A stretch of 64,000 nt of DNA from NCBI RefSeq assembly GCF_032884065.1, contig NC_088868.1, positions 11,408,335 through 11,472,334 on the forward strand, in the 5' to 3' direction. Source of the DNA: Artemia franciscana (taxonomy: Eukaryota > Arthropoda > Branchiopoda > Anostraca > Artemiidae). Position 1 is the first letter of the stretch. Each line of letters begins with the position of its first letter. The notes under the pieces are model-generated. The model worked only from the letters and a program-made list of their open reading frames with translations. It ran no database searches and had not been told where the DNA came from. Below, piece by piece: positions 32,961-45,098 of the stretch. The translations under genes were made by a program, and so were the position numbers.

Positions 32961-35758
32961 AGGTAACCTTGAATGTACAGTTCTAGTCTAGGGACACAAT
33001 GATCCACAATTTAATAACAAGCTTCAGATCGACATGAAAGTCATCAAGAGCTTCGTGAAACTAGATATCCTGAACAGAAATGATGCTTTTGAGTTACCTC
33101 TTGAGCCCCAAAACTACAAAGATGTGAAAGATGTGTTGTGAGGTCCAAATACAGAAGCTTATCTGAATGAAGAAGGACCATCAGGGAAAACTGTTGAAGG
33201 AGTTTAGGCTGACGTGCTTGGGATTCTACATTGAACTGGTGAAGCAGATGAGAAAGCAGGTCAATCAAAAAGATAAGACGTTACAATCTCTTGAGTACTT
33301 ACACCCGAAAGTTGCCGTGAATGGAACTGTTGAAACGATTAGTCCTTTGATCAGCAGATTTAGCAAACTCCTGGGGAAAAGTCAGAGTGAGATAAAGTCT
33401 GCTAGAGACACTCTCAAAAACCAGTGGCTGAGCCTGCCAGATTTCAAAGAAGATATGATCCTGAAGTCTGGTGGTGAAGAGCTAGTGTCCTCACCATCTT
33501 ATTTTTGGAAGCTCTTGTTTGATGTGAAGAACCCAACAGCACCCCCAAATTCTTTGAAATATAAAACTTTTTGTTGAACTTATGCGCGTTACCTCACTCA
33601 CGTGCTGTTGGCAAAAGACAGTTTTCTCAACCAACAAACATTAAAACTATGTTGCAAAATCGGTTGGAAGTGAAAACTGTCAATTCCCTCATCCATGTAA
33701 AGCAGATGGTTACTTGTAGTGCTGCATTGGTGGATTGGTGGCAGATTCCACCAATATCACTTAACAACTTTTCGAGGTGGTACTGCAAGACTGATGACAA
33801 GGATGAGCAAAAAGAGAATAAATCTGAACCTGAACTATTTGACTGACCAATCAGAAAACCAAATAACTGAAATTGGATTGCAGTAGCTGAAGTTTTTTCC
33901 TCCAAAATGATTAACCACTAAAAATTGCTGTTTTTTTCAAAAATGAAAGCCAAAGCTTTAAACATATTTCTTGTGCAGGAATTCTGCATTAAAGTTTCCC
34001 TTCATACTCTCACATTCTTGAAATTTTCTCCTTTCTTTCTTGAAAAACATGGTCTTTTCTGAACCCAGGATGTGGCTGGACCTCTGTATAATGCTTCTGA
34101 ATTGGAATCCAATTCATTATGTATCTGCTTACTTTTCGTAAGCCTTCATAACATGGAATGCACCATATGTGAAAGTCAACACAGTCTTTCCCTTATAAAG
34201 GTCTTTTCATGCTGTCTAGGCTCTTCTGTTCAATCCATCTTGAGCCAAGAAGATGGCAAAGGCCTAGCACAAAATATTTCGGATTTGCTTAGACATTTGT
34301 TGTGCACCATTCTGCTTTTGGTGGAAAGGATTGCGATTATATAAGCCTTTCCATTGTCTTTTACAGAAGCCGTCAACCTCTTCTCAGAAGAAAGAGATTG
34401 GGCAGTGAGAAATGGATTTTCCTCAAAAAACCATAGCTATGACACCAAAAAGCCCTTCTCTTTGGTTTTCTGTGCTTTTTCTTTTTTATTTCAACATTAA
34501 ATTGAGCACATGTGATTTTTGTCTTGTCACTAGATTGACATTTGCAAAGAATTGACATTTCTTTTTTTTTTGAAGAATAAATTATCTTTACACAGAACAA
34601 ATGATATTTGTCTTGTCATTATTTCTCTCCTTATCAAGTTTCATCTCCTAGTTAATTAATCCCATGAATATGTTAATGTTTGGATAAAATAACGATGTGG
34701 TTGTGTATTTTTGCAAGAGCAATGTTACCAAACGCGTTGGCAAAAGCCAGATGAAAAGGATGTGAAGCACGTTCAAAGCCAAGCACCTTTCACTCACTTT
34801 TTGATATCAGTCTGCAGGGAATGGTTGACAAACTTTTGCAGAAGATCTGATATACTACTGAAGGAAAATAGGGGGCAAGGGCAATTAAGCCATGTAGGCA
34901 GCGACAGACATTGTATCTGTGATCTGCTGGTGCAAATCTTTTAAGCCCTGTCTTCATTATGGCATTTTCCAGCCAAAATGGCTGGGGCGGCTCATAGTGA
35001 AGACTGGATTTATGGCTGTTTTCGTTTTCTCACTGTAAGAGTAGACATTTTGGCTGAAAACGTGAAAACTAAATAACACATTTTGTCATTCATCTTAGTT
35101 GTACTCCAACTTTTCTTTACATTCCTGTAACACTGCAAACACAGCACAAATGACTCAAAATCTTCTGCAGTTATTATTATTTAAGAATTAACAAAGCTTC
35201 TTGACTACTAAGGTCTCAGCCCTGCAGTGCATTCCTTCAGCATGATTTGACCTCTGGGTCCCGTATTACCAAGCTAAGGTCAAATCCACTGCACCACCAC
35301 AGGACAAAAATCTTCTGCAGTTCATGAAATAAGACTGTGCTTTCAAATTTTTTGCCAAAAACGACAAAAATGAAAACTGTCATCCAAAAAGTGGCAAAGC
35401 CAGTTCTGGTGCCAGAAAACGCCATAATAAAAACAAGGCTTTACTGAGTTTTTGGAAGAAGAATAACTAGTACAACCAAAGGTTTGAGAAAACCTGAGAA
35501 ATTGTACTGGATTCTTTTTCTTCTTCACGTATAAGGCAATTTGGGGTTTTTCATGGGATTTTACTTATTTTAAGAACCACTTTGCTTTTACTTGAAAAAG
35601 AATAACGTAAATCTTGCCATGGTGTTGTGAGAAAGCCATTTAAAGCCTTTTTTATGTCAACTTTTAAAGTATATTGCCTAATTTTCTAGGGAGACACTAA
35701 AAGTGTCATGTTTTTGCTGAATTTGATACTTTAGTCCCAAAAGGTTTTGGCAACCCTA
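32961..35758 (+). mobile_element. Truncated hAT element, left (CpG-depleted) copy
   Basis: Inverted copy of 36928-39715. Transposase pieces are on the plus strand: the start equivalent near 33010-33200, the middle at 33167-33577 (LTCLGFYIELVKQMRKQ), and the C-terminal dimerisation part at 33571-33846 (LCALPHSRAVGKRQFSQPTN). Frame breaks are at the same points as in the right copy. It ends at the terminal repeat GGCAACCCT (35749-35757), with the outermost base changed. Everything upstream of the transposase (the homologue of 39.72-41.28 kb) is missing, so it is one-ended. It differs from the right copy chiefly by CG to TG/CA changes. Confidence 0.88.
34945..35439. mobile_element. Nested MITE-like element in left hAT copy
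   Basis: The ends are inverted repeats GCCCTGTCTTCATTATGGCA and GCCATAATAAAAACAAGGC. It is equivalent to 37247-37747 in the right copy, so the insertion predates the separation of the two hAT copies. Confidence 0.7.
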
Positions 35759-36132
35759 CTCCTTCTCTCTCTAGAGGGCCCTGACCTTTGATGGCCTTTA
35801 AAAATATGTGTATTATAAAAGTGAAACCTTGCAAAATAGATCTTCTGCTTAATTGAAGTACAACGAAATTGTTTTCAGCTTCATAACTTTGCTCAGTTCC
35901 ATTTTATAAGGTTTTAAAGATATACAAATACATTTCCTAAGTTAAAAAAGAAAAAAACATTGATATGGCTCAAAATTCTACTCAAATAACAGGAATTGCA
36001 TTTTCGGAACTAAAGGCAGAGAAAAAGCAACTAGTAACTGAAAATTAAGGTAAAATGTTGTTTTGTCAAAATTTCAATAGGTATATACTTGTCATGTAGG
36101 CAAATTTAAGGGCCCTCTAGAGGGAGAAGGAG
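35759..36132. mobile_element. Possible small inverted-repeat element
   Basis: CTCCTTCTCTCTCTAGAGGG at 35759 and its inverse CCCTCTAGAGGGAGAAGGAG ending 36132 form 24-bp inverted repeats (one mismatch) around about 326 bases. It lies immediately against the end of the left hAT copy. No target duplication identified. Confidence 0.45.
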
Positions 36133-36510
36133 CAGAGGTAGGTGCTTTAAAATACCTTCCCGGGACATACTTTAGCCTGTAGAACCATCCCTGAAAGTTT
36201 CATTTTCCTAACCTTAACCCTTTCCAAGATCACAAGAAGTCAATTAACTAGAATTTTACCAAAAAATTGAGGTAGGCCTATAATTTTTTTTGTTAAAATT
36301 CTAATAGGCTAGGTAGGCCAATAGACCTGTCAAGTATGCCAGGCAAATTCATAAGACACAGAAATTAGCAGAGAGTTAACATGGTAACTTGGTAATACCT
36401 TCCTGGAGTATTTCTTGGCCTGTGTTTATTGCTGAAATTTTTATTTTAACTTAACCCCTTTCCAAGATAGTGAAATACACCCTGTCTAGAATTTTATCCC
36501 TAACTCTATA
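36020..36510. repeat. Diverged tandem duplication, about 245 bp
   Basis: Two units share TTGTTAAAATT(C/T)..AATAGG, CTTGTCATGTAGGCAAATT / CTGTCAAGTATGCCAGGCAAATT, AATACCTTCC(C/T)GG, CCTTTCCAAGAT and CTAGAATTTTA. It lies between the two hAT copies. Confidence 0.65.
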
Positions 36511-37246
36511 TTATTACCCATTTATCTCATTTATCAATAATGCCAAAAAGGGCATTTTGAAACAGTTATTGGTCCAAAAAGGACTTAATTTTCTTTTCTA
36601 TAGAGAAATGTAGTACCTATGGGTAAATTATTACCACTAGATTTCTTATTCTATGCTCTTTCGACAGACAAAATTGCTTTTGTGACAATTTACAGGTAAA
36701 TTTAACTGTTTTACACACAATAGGCCTACTAGTAGGCTAATTTTAGTTGTTCTTAATAATTTAGAAAAGATCTTCATTTAGGTAACTAAAAACAAGCTTT
36801 AATTACTTCAGCACGTCTAAGAGTATCCACAGAAGCTACTACTTCTGTTTCTTCTGAGCCTTCAGCAAGTAAAACGAGGCAAGTTTTGGCCATTTTGAAT
36901 ATTTTGCTAATTTTGTGGTTTTTCGTACAGGGTTGCCGAAATCTTTTGGGACTAAAGTGTCAAATTCAGCAAAAACGTGACACTTTTAGTGTCCCCCTAG
37001 AAAATTAGGCAATATACTTTAAAAGTTGACATAAAAAAGGCTTTAAATGGCTTTCTCACAATGCCATGGCCAGATTTACCTTATTCTTTTTCAAGTAAAA
37101 GCAAAGCGGTTCTTAAAATAAGTAAAATCCCATGAAAAACCCCAAATCGCCTAATACGCGAAGAAGAAAAAGAATCCAGTACAATTTCTCGGGTTTTCTC
37201 GAACCTTCGGTTGTACTAGTTATTCTTCTTCCGAAAACTCAGTAAA

Positions 37247-37747
37247 GCCTTGTTTTTATTATGGCGTTTTCCGGCACCAGAACTGGCTTTGCCACTTTTT
37301 GGACGACAGTTTTCATTTTCGTCGTTTTTGGCAAAAAAATTGAAAGCACAGTCTTATTTCATGAACTGCAGAAGATTTTTGTCCTGTGGTGGCGCTGTGG
37401 ATTTGACCTTATCTTGGTGATACGGGACCCAGAGGTCGAATCATGCTGAAGGAATGCACTGCAGGGCCGACGCAGGGACCTTAGTAGTCAAGAAGCTTCG
37501 TTAATTCTTAAATAATAATAACTGCAGAAGATTTTGAATCATTTGTGCTGCGTTTGCGGTGTTACAGGAACGTAAAGAAACGTTGGAGTACAACTAAGAT
37601 GAATGACAAAATGTGTTATTTAGTTTTCACTTTTTCAGCCAAAATGTCTACTCTTACGGCGAGAAAACGAAAACGGCTATAAAACTTGTCTTCACTATGA
37701 GCCACCCCAGCCGTTTCGGCCGGAAAATGCCATAATGAAGACAAGGC
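37247..37747. mobile_element. Nested MITE-like element with 28-bp inverted repeats
   Basis: GCCTTGTTTTTATTATGGCG (37247) and its inverse GCCATAATGAAGACAAGGC (ending 37747) extend to 28-bp arms with three mismatches; TTTTCCGG / CCGGAAAA completes them. The interior (37381-37445) contains a tRNA-like A box TGGCGCTGTGG and B box GAGGTCGAATC, so it may include a SINE head. Also present in the left hAT copy. Confidence 0.7.
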
Positions 37748-38831
37748 TTAAAAGATTTGCACCAGCAGGTCACAGATACGATGTCTGTCGCTGCCTACAC
37801 GGCTTAATTGCCCTTGCCCCCTATTTTCCTTCAGTAGCATATCAGATCTTCTGCAAATGTTTGTCGACCATTCCCCGCAGACTGATATCGAAAAGCGAGT
37901 GAAAGGCGCTTGGCTTGGAACGTGCTTCACATCCTTTTCATCTGGCTTTCGCCAACGCGTTTGGTAACGTTGCTCTCGCAAAAATACACAACCACATCGT
38001 TATTTTATCCAAATATTAACGTATTCATGAGATCAATTAACTAGGAGATGAAACTTGATAAGGAGAGAAATAATGACATGACAAATATAATTTGTTCTGT
38101 GTAAAGCTAATTTATTCTTCCAAAAAAAAGAAATGTCAATTCTTTGCAAATAGTGACAAGACAAAAATCACATGTGCTCAATTTAATGTTGAAATAAAAA
38201 AGAAAAAGCACAGAAAACCAAAGAGAAGGGCTTTTTGGTGTCATAGCTATGGTTTTTCGAGGAAAATCCGTTTCTCACTGCCCAATCTCTTTCTTCTGAG
38301 AAGAGGTCGACGGCTTCTGTAAGAGACAATGGAAAGGCTTATATAATCGTAATCCTTTCCACCAAAAGCAGAATGGTGCACAACAAATGTCTACGCAAAT
38401 CCGAAATATTTTGCGCTAGACCTTTTCCATCTTCGCGGCTGAAGATGGATTGAACGGAAAAACCTAGACAGCATGAAAAGACCTTTATAAGGGAAAGACT
38501 GTGTTGGGTTTCACATACGGTGCATTCCATGTTATGAAGGCTTACGAAAAGTAAGCACATACATAATGAATTCCAATTCAGAAGCATTATACAGAGGTCC
38601 AGCCACAACCTGGGTTCAGAAAAGACCATGTTTTTCAAGAAAGAAAGGAGAAAATTTCAAGAATGTGAGAGTATGAAGGAAAACTTTAATGCAGAATTCC
38701 TGCACAAAAAATATGTTTAAAGCTTCGGCTTTCATTTTTGAAAAAAAAATCAATTTTTAGTGGTTAACCATTTTGGAGGAAAAAACTTCAGCTACAGCAA
38801 TCCAATTTCAGTTATTTGGTTTTCTGATTGG

Positions 38832-39677
38832 TCAGTCAAATAGTTCAGGTTCAGATTTATTCTCTTTTTGCTCATCCTTGTCGTCAGTCTCGCAGTACCA
38901 CCTCGAAAAGTTGTTAAGTGATATTGGCGGAATCTGCCACCGATCCACCGACGCAGCGCTACGAGTAACCATCTGCTTTACATGGATGAGTGAATCGACA
39001 GTTTTCACTTCCAACCGATTTCGCAACATAGTTTTAATGTTTGTTGGTTGAGAAAACTGTCTTTCGGCACCAGCACGTGAGTGAGGTAACGCGCATAAGT
39101 TCAACAAAAAGTTTGATAGTTCAAAGAATTTGGGGGTGCCGTCGGGTTCTTCACATCGAACAAGAGCTTCCAAAAATAAGATGGTGAGGACACTAGCTCT
39201 TCACCACCAGACTTCAGGATCATTTCTTCTTTGAAATCTGGCAGGCTCAGCCACTGGTTTTCGAGAGTGTCTCTAGCAGACTTTATCTCGCTCTGACTTT
39301 TCCCCAGGAGTTCGCTAAATCTGCTGATCAAAGGACTAATCGTTTCAACAGTTCCATTCACGGCAACTTTCGGGTCTAAGTACTCGAGAGATTGTAACGT
39401 CTTATCTTTATGATTGACCCGCTTTCTCATCTGCTTCACCAGTTCAATGTAGAATCCCAAGCACGTCAGCCTAAACTCCTTCAACAGTTTTCCCTGATGG
39501 TCCTTCTTCATTCAGATAAGCTTCTGTATTGGGACCACACAACACATCTTTCACATCTTTGTAGTTTCGGGGCTCAAGAGGCAACTCAAAAGCATCATTT
39601 CTGTTCAGGATATCTAGTTTCACGAAGCTCTTGATGACTTTCATGTCGATCTGAAGCTTGTTATTAGTGTGGATCAT
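38832..39677 (-). pseudogene. hAT transposase remnant in right copy
   Basis: Three successive minus frames cover one protein. Frame 1 is 39471-39677 (ELPLEPRNYKDVKDVLCG, PNTEAYLNEEG). Frame 2 is 39101-39511 (RLTCLGFYIELVKQMRKRVN, LEYLDPKVAVNG). Frame 3 is 38832-39173 (FLLNLCALPHSRAGAERQFS, QPTNIKTMLRNRLEVKTVDS), ending in an acidic tail and stop. Frame 3 is the C-terminal hAT dimerisation domain, whose usual consensus is ...A..ER.FS....IKT..RN.L. Frame 2 has the CLNFYIE..KQI..R-type region seen in several animal hAT families. The N-terminal zinc finger and first catalytic Asp were not found. The same shifts occur in the left copy, so the gene was broken before the copies separated. Confidence 0.8.
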
Positions 39678-41289
39678 TGCGTCCCCAGACTAGAACTGTA
39701 CGTTCAAGGTATTTACCTTACCAAGCAAAATGGCAGATCACCAGACATTAGCTGTAAATTGACACTCAGTTTATCCCCAAAGGCTATTTATACAGTGCAT
39801 AGTGATGTTTCCAGTTCACAAAAATTTGTTAAGGTAGTCCATAAGGACTATTATAATAAATTATTATATAAATTATGTGCCTTGAAGGTAGATTTAAACA
39901 ATGGCACAAGAGTCAGAACTTGTCATAACGATTGTCAGAAAGACGAGAAAAACCAATGTTTCATTAGGCCAGCAATAACCACAAAAAAATACTGTTGATA
40001 TGTCAGATTTTACAGCCGAACTAGCAGGCCTTCCTCAGCAAAATAAAAACCTCCCCTTTTCACATCTTCATGACAATGGTATAAAGAGGTCAATATAGAG
40101 TCCTTTCACATTTGAACTTCTTATGTTTAGGGGTGTCCGAGAATCACAACTGAGACACTGAGTAGTTACACAATTACTTCAATCTGAAAAGCTGTCCTAA
40201 CTGAAATAACTCTGTAAAAATTATACTAAAAAAAGGGTGACCACACCTTGGTTAACAACTAGGTTTATAGCTATAGAATCTACAATACTCATAGAATGAA
40301 CATCTGGCCTATACCCTCATGTAGAGATGCATTAAACTGTGAAATGAGGAAAAATCCCAAGTTGGTCAAGTTAGCACCGCCTTCAGCCAACCTGCTTGTT
40401 TACATATCTGTGGTCGATTTAGACGCTTCATAACTTGTTTTGTGTGCGTAACCTTGGAAAGCTTGGTTGGTTTTAATAATAGTCTTCTGTTTCTTCTTTA
40501 AAAAGGCCACCAGGTTACAGCATGTAAAGCGAAACATTTTTAACTGCCATTCTTGCATCCTTTCATTACTTTAGGCAAAAAGCACATTTCGTTAGTTAGC
40601 ACTTGGTACATTGGATGTGATGTTCGGTCTATGACAGTATTACATGTTCTTGACAGCTACCAGAGAATTTTCTAGTGAGTTAGACTGTACCCATACGGGA
40701 CAGGGTCCACCCTCTCAAATGCATGTGAACTTAAACTGCATATTTACTAAAAGCCTAATGTCTTAATTCAGGAAATCAACTGAGGTTCACCCTCATCCAA
40801 AAAAATTTTTAGCAGCAGCAAATCAGATCAGGATCATATAGTTTGCTACTAACTACTATCCAGGCCGCACCTCTGCATACTCCTGTAGACTACAAGTCAT
40901 AAAACAGCTTAAGCTTTTACTTACCAGCAGTCATATGCTTGCTTCAGTTTTTTATCAAATAAACTTTTTTCTAAACTCTCTTGAGCAAGTCACATGTTTC
41001 ACCACGTTTGAATTTTCGTGCTTTTAAAAAGGAAAGTAGTGTGGATACGATAAAAAAAAATCCCTAAGACGAAAACGAACCTGAAAAGCACAAAGTACAA
41101 ATTAAAAGCAGTTGCAGTTAAGAAAAAACTGAAAATAAATACATACGGTGTTGATTTTGAAAAAATGTCACAAAGTGTCCTTTTTCCAAAAAGTTGCCTT
41201 TTTTCACCCAATAGTGGCACGGTGTCACCCAGAGTGAAATAGTGTCAAAAAAGCACTAAAAGTGTCGCTTTGGCAACCCTGGTTTCGGA

Positions 41290-44200
41290 TGCACAGGGAC
41301 AAGATGCACCATTTCCTGGAATTTAATGGATTTTCCATGGGGTTTTAAGGAATTTTAATGAAATTTTAAGGTCCCGAAAAAGCTAAAAAAGAAACATTTG
41401 TAGAAAAGCTTTTCATGGATTAGAGGGTTTCTGGCATGATTCTAAAAACAACCAGTAATAGAAGTCTTTTCAAATGGAAGCGAACTAACAAAACTTTTCA
41501 CTCGGAATCGTTTAAAAGTATCCACATAGGCTACTATTTCCGTCTCTTCTGATGCGAGGCTCCCATGGGATTAATAAAGTTTTTCATGAAACCTTAAACT
41601 ATAAAATTTGTCCCACTCACACAAGAGTTTTACCTTTTTACTTTGCAGCAATTTTTATTGCAAATAACTGAATCAATCAGAAGTGCAGCTGAGGAAATCA
41701 TCATTTTTGACATTTCTTGTCTTTTAACAAGTAATGCTTAGATTAAAATGTTTTTTGTCTAACCATTATTCTGTTACCAAGGAAAATATTTAAACCAGTG
41801 TACAATATTGTATATGTACATACTTATTTGTTAGTAGTTCATTTAAAATTTTCTACGAACCTTCTGCTGTTGGCTGAACTTTGCGGGCTTTCAAGTTTCT
41901 TCCCCTAAAAAGTCCCATAGGTTTGGACCCCAAACGACCTAAATACAGCAATAATTCTCATTATCACACAGTTCGATAGAGATTTGACTTTCTTCTATAT
42001 CAAATGTCATTTATCAACCTAGAACCTACCCTTCTCTTCTTCAAATAATGAATTTCGTCTTGACACCCTTAAGATGCTATTTTTTCTAAAAAATTATAAT
42101 GCAATGAAACAAACGCTTCTTCCTAGATGTTCTGAAGACGAGAATTTGGAGCATCACCCCCTTCCTCGGAAAATTCAGACCGGATATAAACTTTCCAATA
42201 GGTTAACGCATGAATATCCCCCCTTCCCATCTTATTTAAAAAAACCCTACCCCTTTACATCTCTCACAAAGGCTGTTATGAATTCTGACCCCCCCCCCTT
42301 ATCTCACAAAAAACGAGGGTGCTGCAAAAGCGGTGCTGCATCGAGACATTTCTAAAAGCAAAACTAGTACACTCGCTTTCGCATTCAATAACCATAGATT
42401 GAGATCTGACAATCCTTTCTTGTAGATGTGCAAATGACGAAATTCGGAAAAATCATCGTTTTCGCCCTCACTCGAATATAAGTTCAACTATAACAAGACT
42501 TAAGAAGTTCACTTCTTGTAGTTTTATATACACACGGAATTTACGGACATACCCTCAGAATCGAAAATTCCAAAAAAACAAAAAAATTCCAAATTTCAGA
42601 CTTCCAGGATTATTTCCTAGAAAGTAAACAAACGTGCATTATTTTTTAGCTCTGGCTACTAAGAGATAATTTTGTGTTCAGCATGCATCTGATATTGCAT
42701 GATCCGAAAGAATTTTACTTTTAGAACTATGATAGTTCTGTTCCGCTCCCCATTTATCCTATTTGGTTGGCTTGAAAAAGTGTCTCCCTGGAAAATCACT
42801 AAAAATAGCTGACTTTACAATGTTTTGATTTCCTGAAACAGAAATCGAAGCGCATGAAAGATTAGTCAAAGTCCAAGAGGGATTTGCTGGTTGCAAAAAA
42901 AAAATAAAAAAAAACAAAAAAAACAGAAAACTACAAAAGAAATAGTTTTGATGAAAGGCACGTACATATCAGTAGATGTGAGCAATTCCTAACAAAAAGA
43001 GATGCACAAATAGGCCTACTGCGCAATTTTACAGAAAATTACTCGTTGGATCACAACGATTTTGAGATAGCGAAGAAACACACCCACCGTTTCTTTTTTT
43101 TTAGCATATTTTTCTTCTCCGCACATGAATCTTTTCATTCTTCGTTTTCTTTCGATCTTCATTTTCTTATCTCACTTGCAGAAATATTGAAAGTTCGAGG
43201 TGTTGACACCTACATTATTCTCAGCAAATTCTGGATAATTAAGATCGCCGTTGCGCAAATAACTAGTCATTCACAAGAGCAAACCAGCCGAAAAAAATTT
43301 TTAAGTTATTCTCCACTCCTTAAAAATACGTCAAACAACACAACTCATGTTGAATTATGAAATTCGATCTGATTGATTGTCCATTACCAGACAATGGGTT
43401 TTTTTTTTTTCAGATGAAGAAGCCTTAGGAGAATTGGAAAATAAGTCTGAAAACTAAGATTAAAACATTGAAAGCCATGGAAATGACAGTAGTTAAATAT
43501 GGTTGTGATTCTCGATCACTTCAAAAGGCTGAGAAAGATATATTGAATTATCTTTGGGGGAATTGTCTATGGATAGTCTTAGGTACTTGTTTGACTGATT
43601 GTATATAAAGCAAGTACGATTCTCTAAACCCACGTTCGGGAAAAGCCTTAGAGGACATAAGGTAACTCATTTTTCTGTTGAATGCCCCCTTCTTAATATC
43701 CACCCGCCTATTTTTAAAGTTCCTCAGCCAGAAAATTTAGCATTTTTTATACTACTGGAAGAACTTTTTGACTCAACAGTTTCTTTAAATTAACCCTAAA
43801 TTTTCTCTTCTAATGTATTTGTATTTTACACGTTTACACCAGACACAAATTAATTCTACACACATTACAGTATAAATCATCAACGTCTCACAAGGTTGAT
43901 CGCAAGAACTTTCCACTTGAGAGGGGGGAGGGGCCAGGCTGTTAATTTTTTATCCAAAAGGACCATGAAAAAGCCATGTTTCTTCCGAATATTAAAGTAA
44001 TTTACATTAGCCTCTCAATCCGCTGATGCATATACATTCACTATCAACAGATGTTTTTTGAAAATGTCAAAAAATAAAATAAAAGGAAATAATATTTATT
44101 ACTTTTGTTTGTAAAAAAAAAAAAAAAATGAATTGGCTGATAATGCTTTTATTTGCCAGAAGAATGTCTTGTTATGAGTATTGCACAAAATTTGCTTTTT

Positions 44201-44376
44201 ATTTATCTGATATCAAAACAGGGCTTTAAAAATTACAATTTTCCTTTAAGAAATTAATTAATTACTTGGGAAATTCTTTTATGGATGTGTACTACATATT
44301 AGGATTCTAATCATATGTGATCGATTCAACCAACATGCAAACAAAACCATTTTTTGGTTTCCTCTTGCCGCTAAAG
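41290..44376. other. No gene recognised
   Basis: AT-rich DNA with short homopolymers (C run 42289-42297; A-rich 42895-42925; A run 44114-44128). Open frames such as 43046-43360 are low-complexity and lack motifs. This interval separates the hAT element from the next repeat. Confidence 0.45.
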
Positions 44377-45098
44377 GTTGATACCCCGTTTGCCAGATTC
44401 TGCTACGTTACTTTGTGTATTTGTCTATGCCAACTTTTCAGTTTCTGTCATATTCTGATCAGACAGCACCATTTCACAGAGAACACATTTATCCTTCTTT
44501 GGTTTGTGGAAGCTGAAGTCAAATTCCATGAGAAAGTTAATAAAGGTCCCTCAGAGAAGTATAGGCTTCTAAGTTTTTCTGCAGTGTTCAGCATACAGCC
44601 TGAACAGGTTTATTGTTTTTGAAATTACAAGGCAGATACTTCTTTCCTGCTGAAGAACAGCAGTACTGGAATCCCACAGCAAGTAAGTATCTTATCCACT
44701 TTCTTGGATGCTTATAAACATCCCTTTTTATCTTATTTAGAGGGTTTGACTTTTTATCCATTCTCCAAGAAAATCCAAAATCATTGTTCTTAGCTATATT
44801 TCTTGCAGAAAATCCCCAATATCTAGGAATTGCCCTAAAAATTTTAGACAAACTTTCTTCTTATTTCCATCATCATAGAGATAAAATAGGGCCCATAATA
44901 TCTTACAGAGTCTTTTCTTTTTGGTTCTGCTTTCAGAGTTTCCTCTGAAACAGGTTCAGAATGAGTTAGCACACAACCAATCTTTTTTTGGATTTTATTG
45001 CTGAGACCCAAATAGTAAGAAAATGTTCTTTTTCCTTGTTCGTCTGAAAAGGCTGAAGATTGATACCCCGTTTGAAAGATTCTGTTACGTTACTTTTT
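44377..45098. repeat. Dispersed repeat copy 2 between 38-bp direct repeats
   Basis: Positions 44420-45052 match 30052-30690. They are bracketed by two copies of a sequence GATACCCCGTTTG..AGATTCTG.TACGTTACTTT starting at 44380 and 45062. The second bracket runs straight into the minisatellite array. The copy at 30 kb lacks these brackets. Confidence 0.75.

Larger units (their letters stand above)
36928..41281 (-). mobile_element. hAT transposon, right copy with both ends (about 4.35 kb)
   Basis: Both ends carry the inverted terminal CAGGGTTGCC (36928 on plus; CAGGGTTGCC complement ending 41281). The same subterminal motif GACACTTTTAGTG lies within 70 bases of each end (about 36978 and, inverted, about 41260). 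The flanks are TTTTCGTA (36920-36927) and GTTTCGGA (41282-41289), a degenerate 8-bp target duplication with 6 of 8 matching, as expected for hAT. The transposase is on the minus strand in three overlapping frames. The 5' 1.6 kb (39.7-41.28) has no clear domain. Inactive as it stands. Confidence 0.82.

Noticed and set aside
33627-39051. 92-codon frames antisense to the transposase (33627-33905 minus, 38773-39051 plus)
   Set aside because: Exact shadows of the hAT C-terminal coding part, conserved only because the two copies are duplicates.
32961-39715. A single giant palindrome formed by one inverted duplication
   Set aside because: The arms are delimited by hAT ends on the inside (both stop at the terminal repeat), and the spacer is unrelated. 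Two hAT insertions in opposite orientation explain it as well, so it is reported as two elements.
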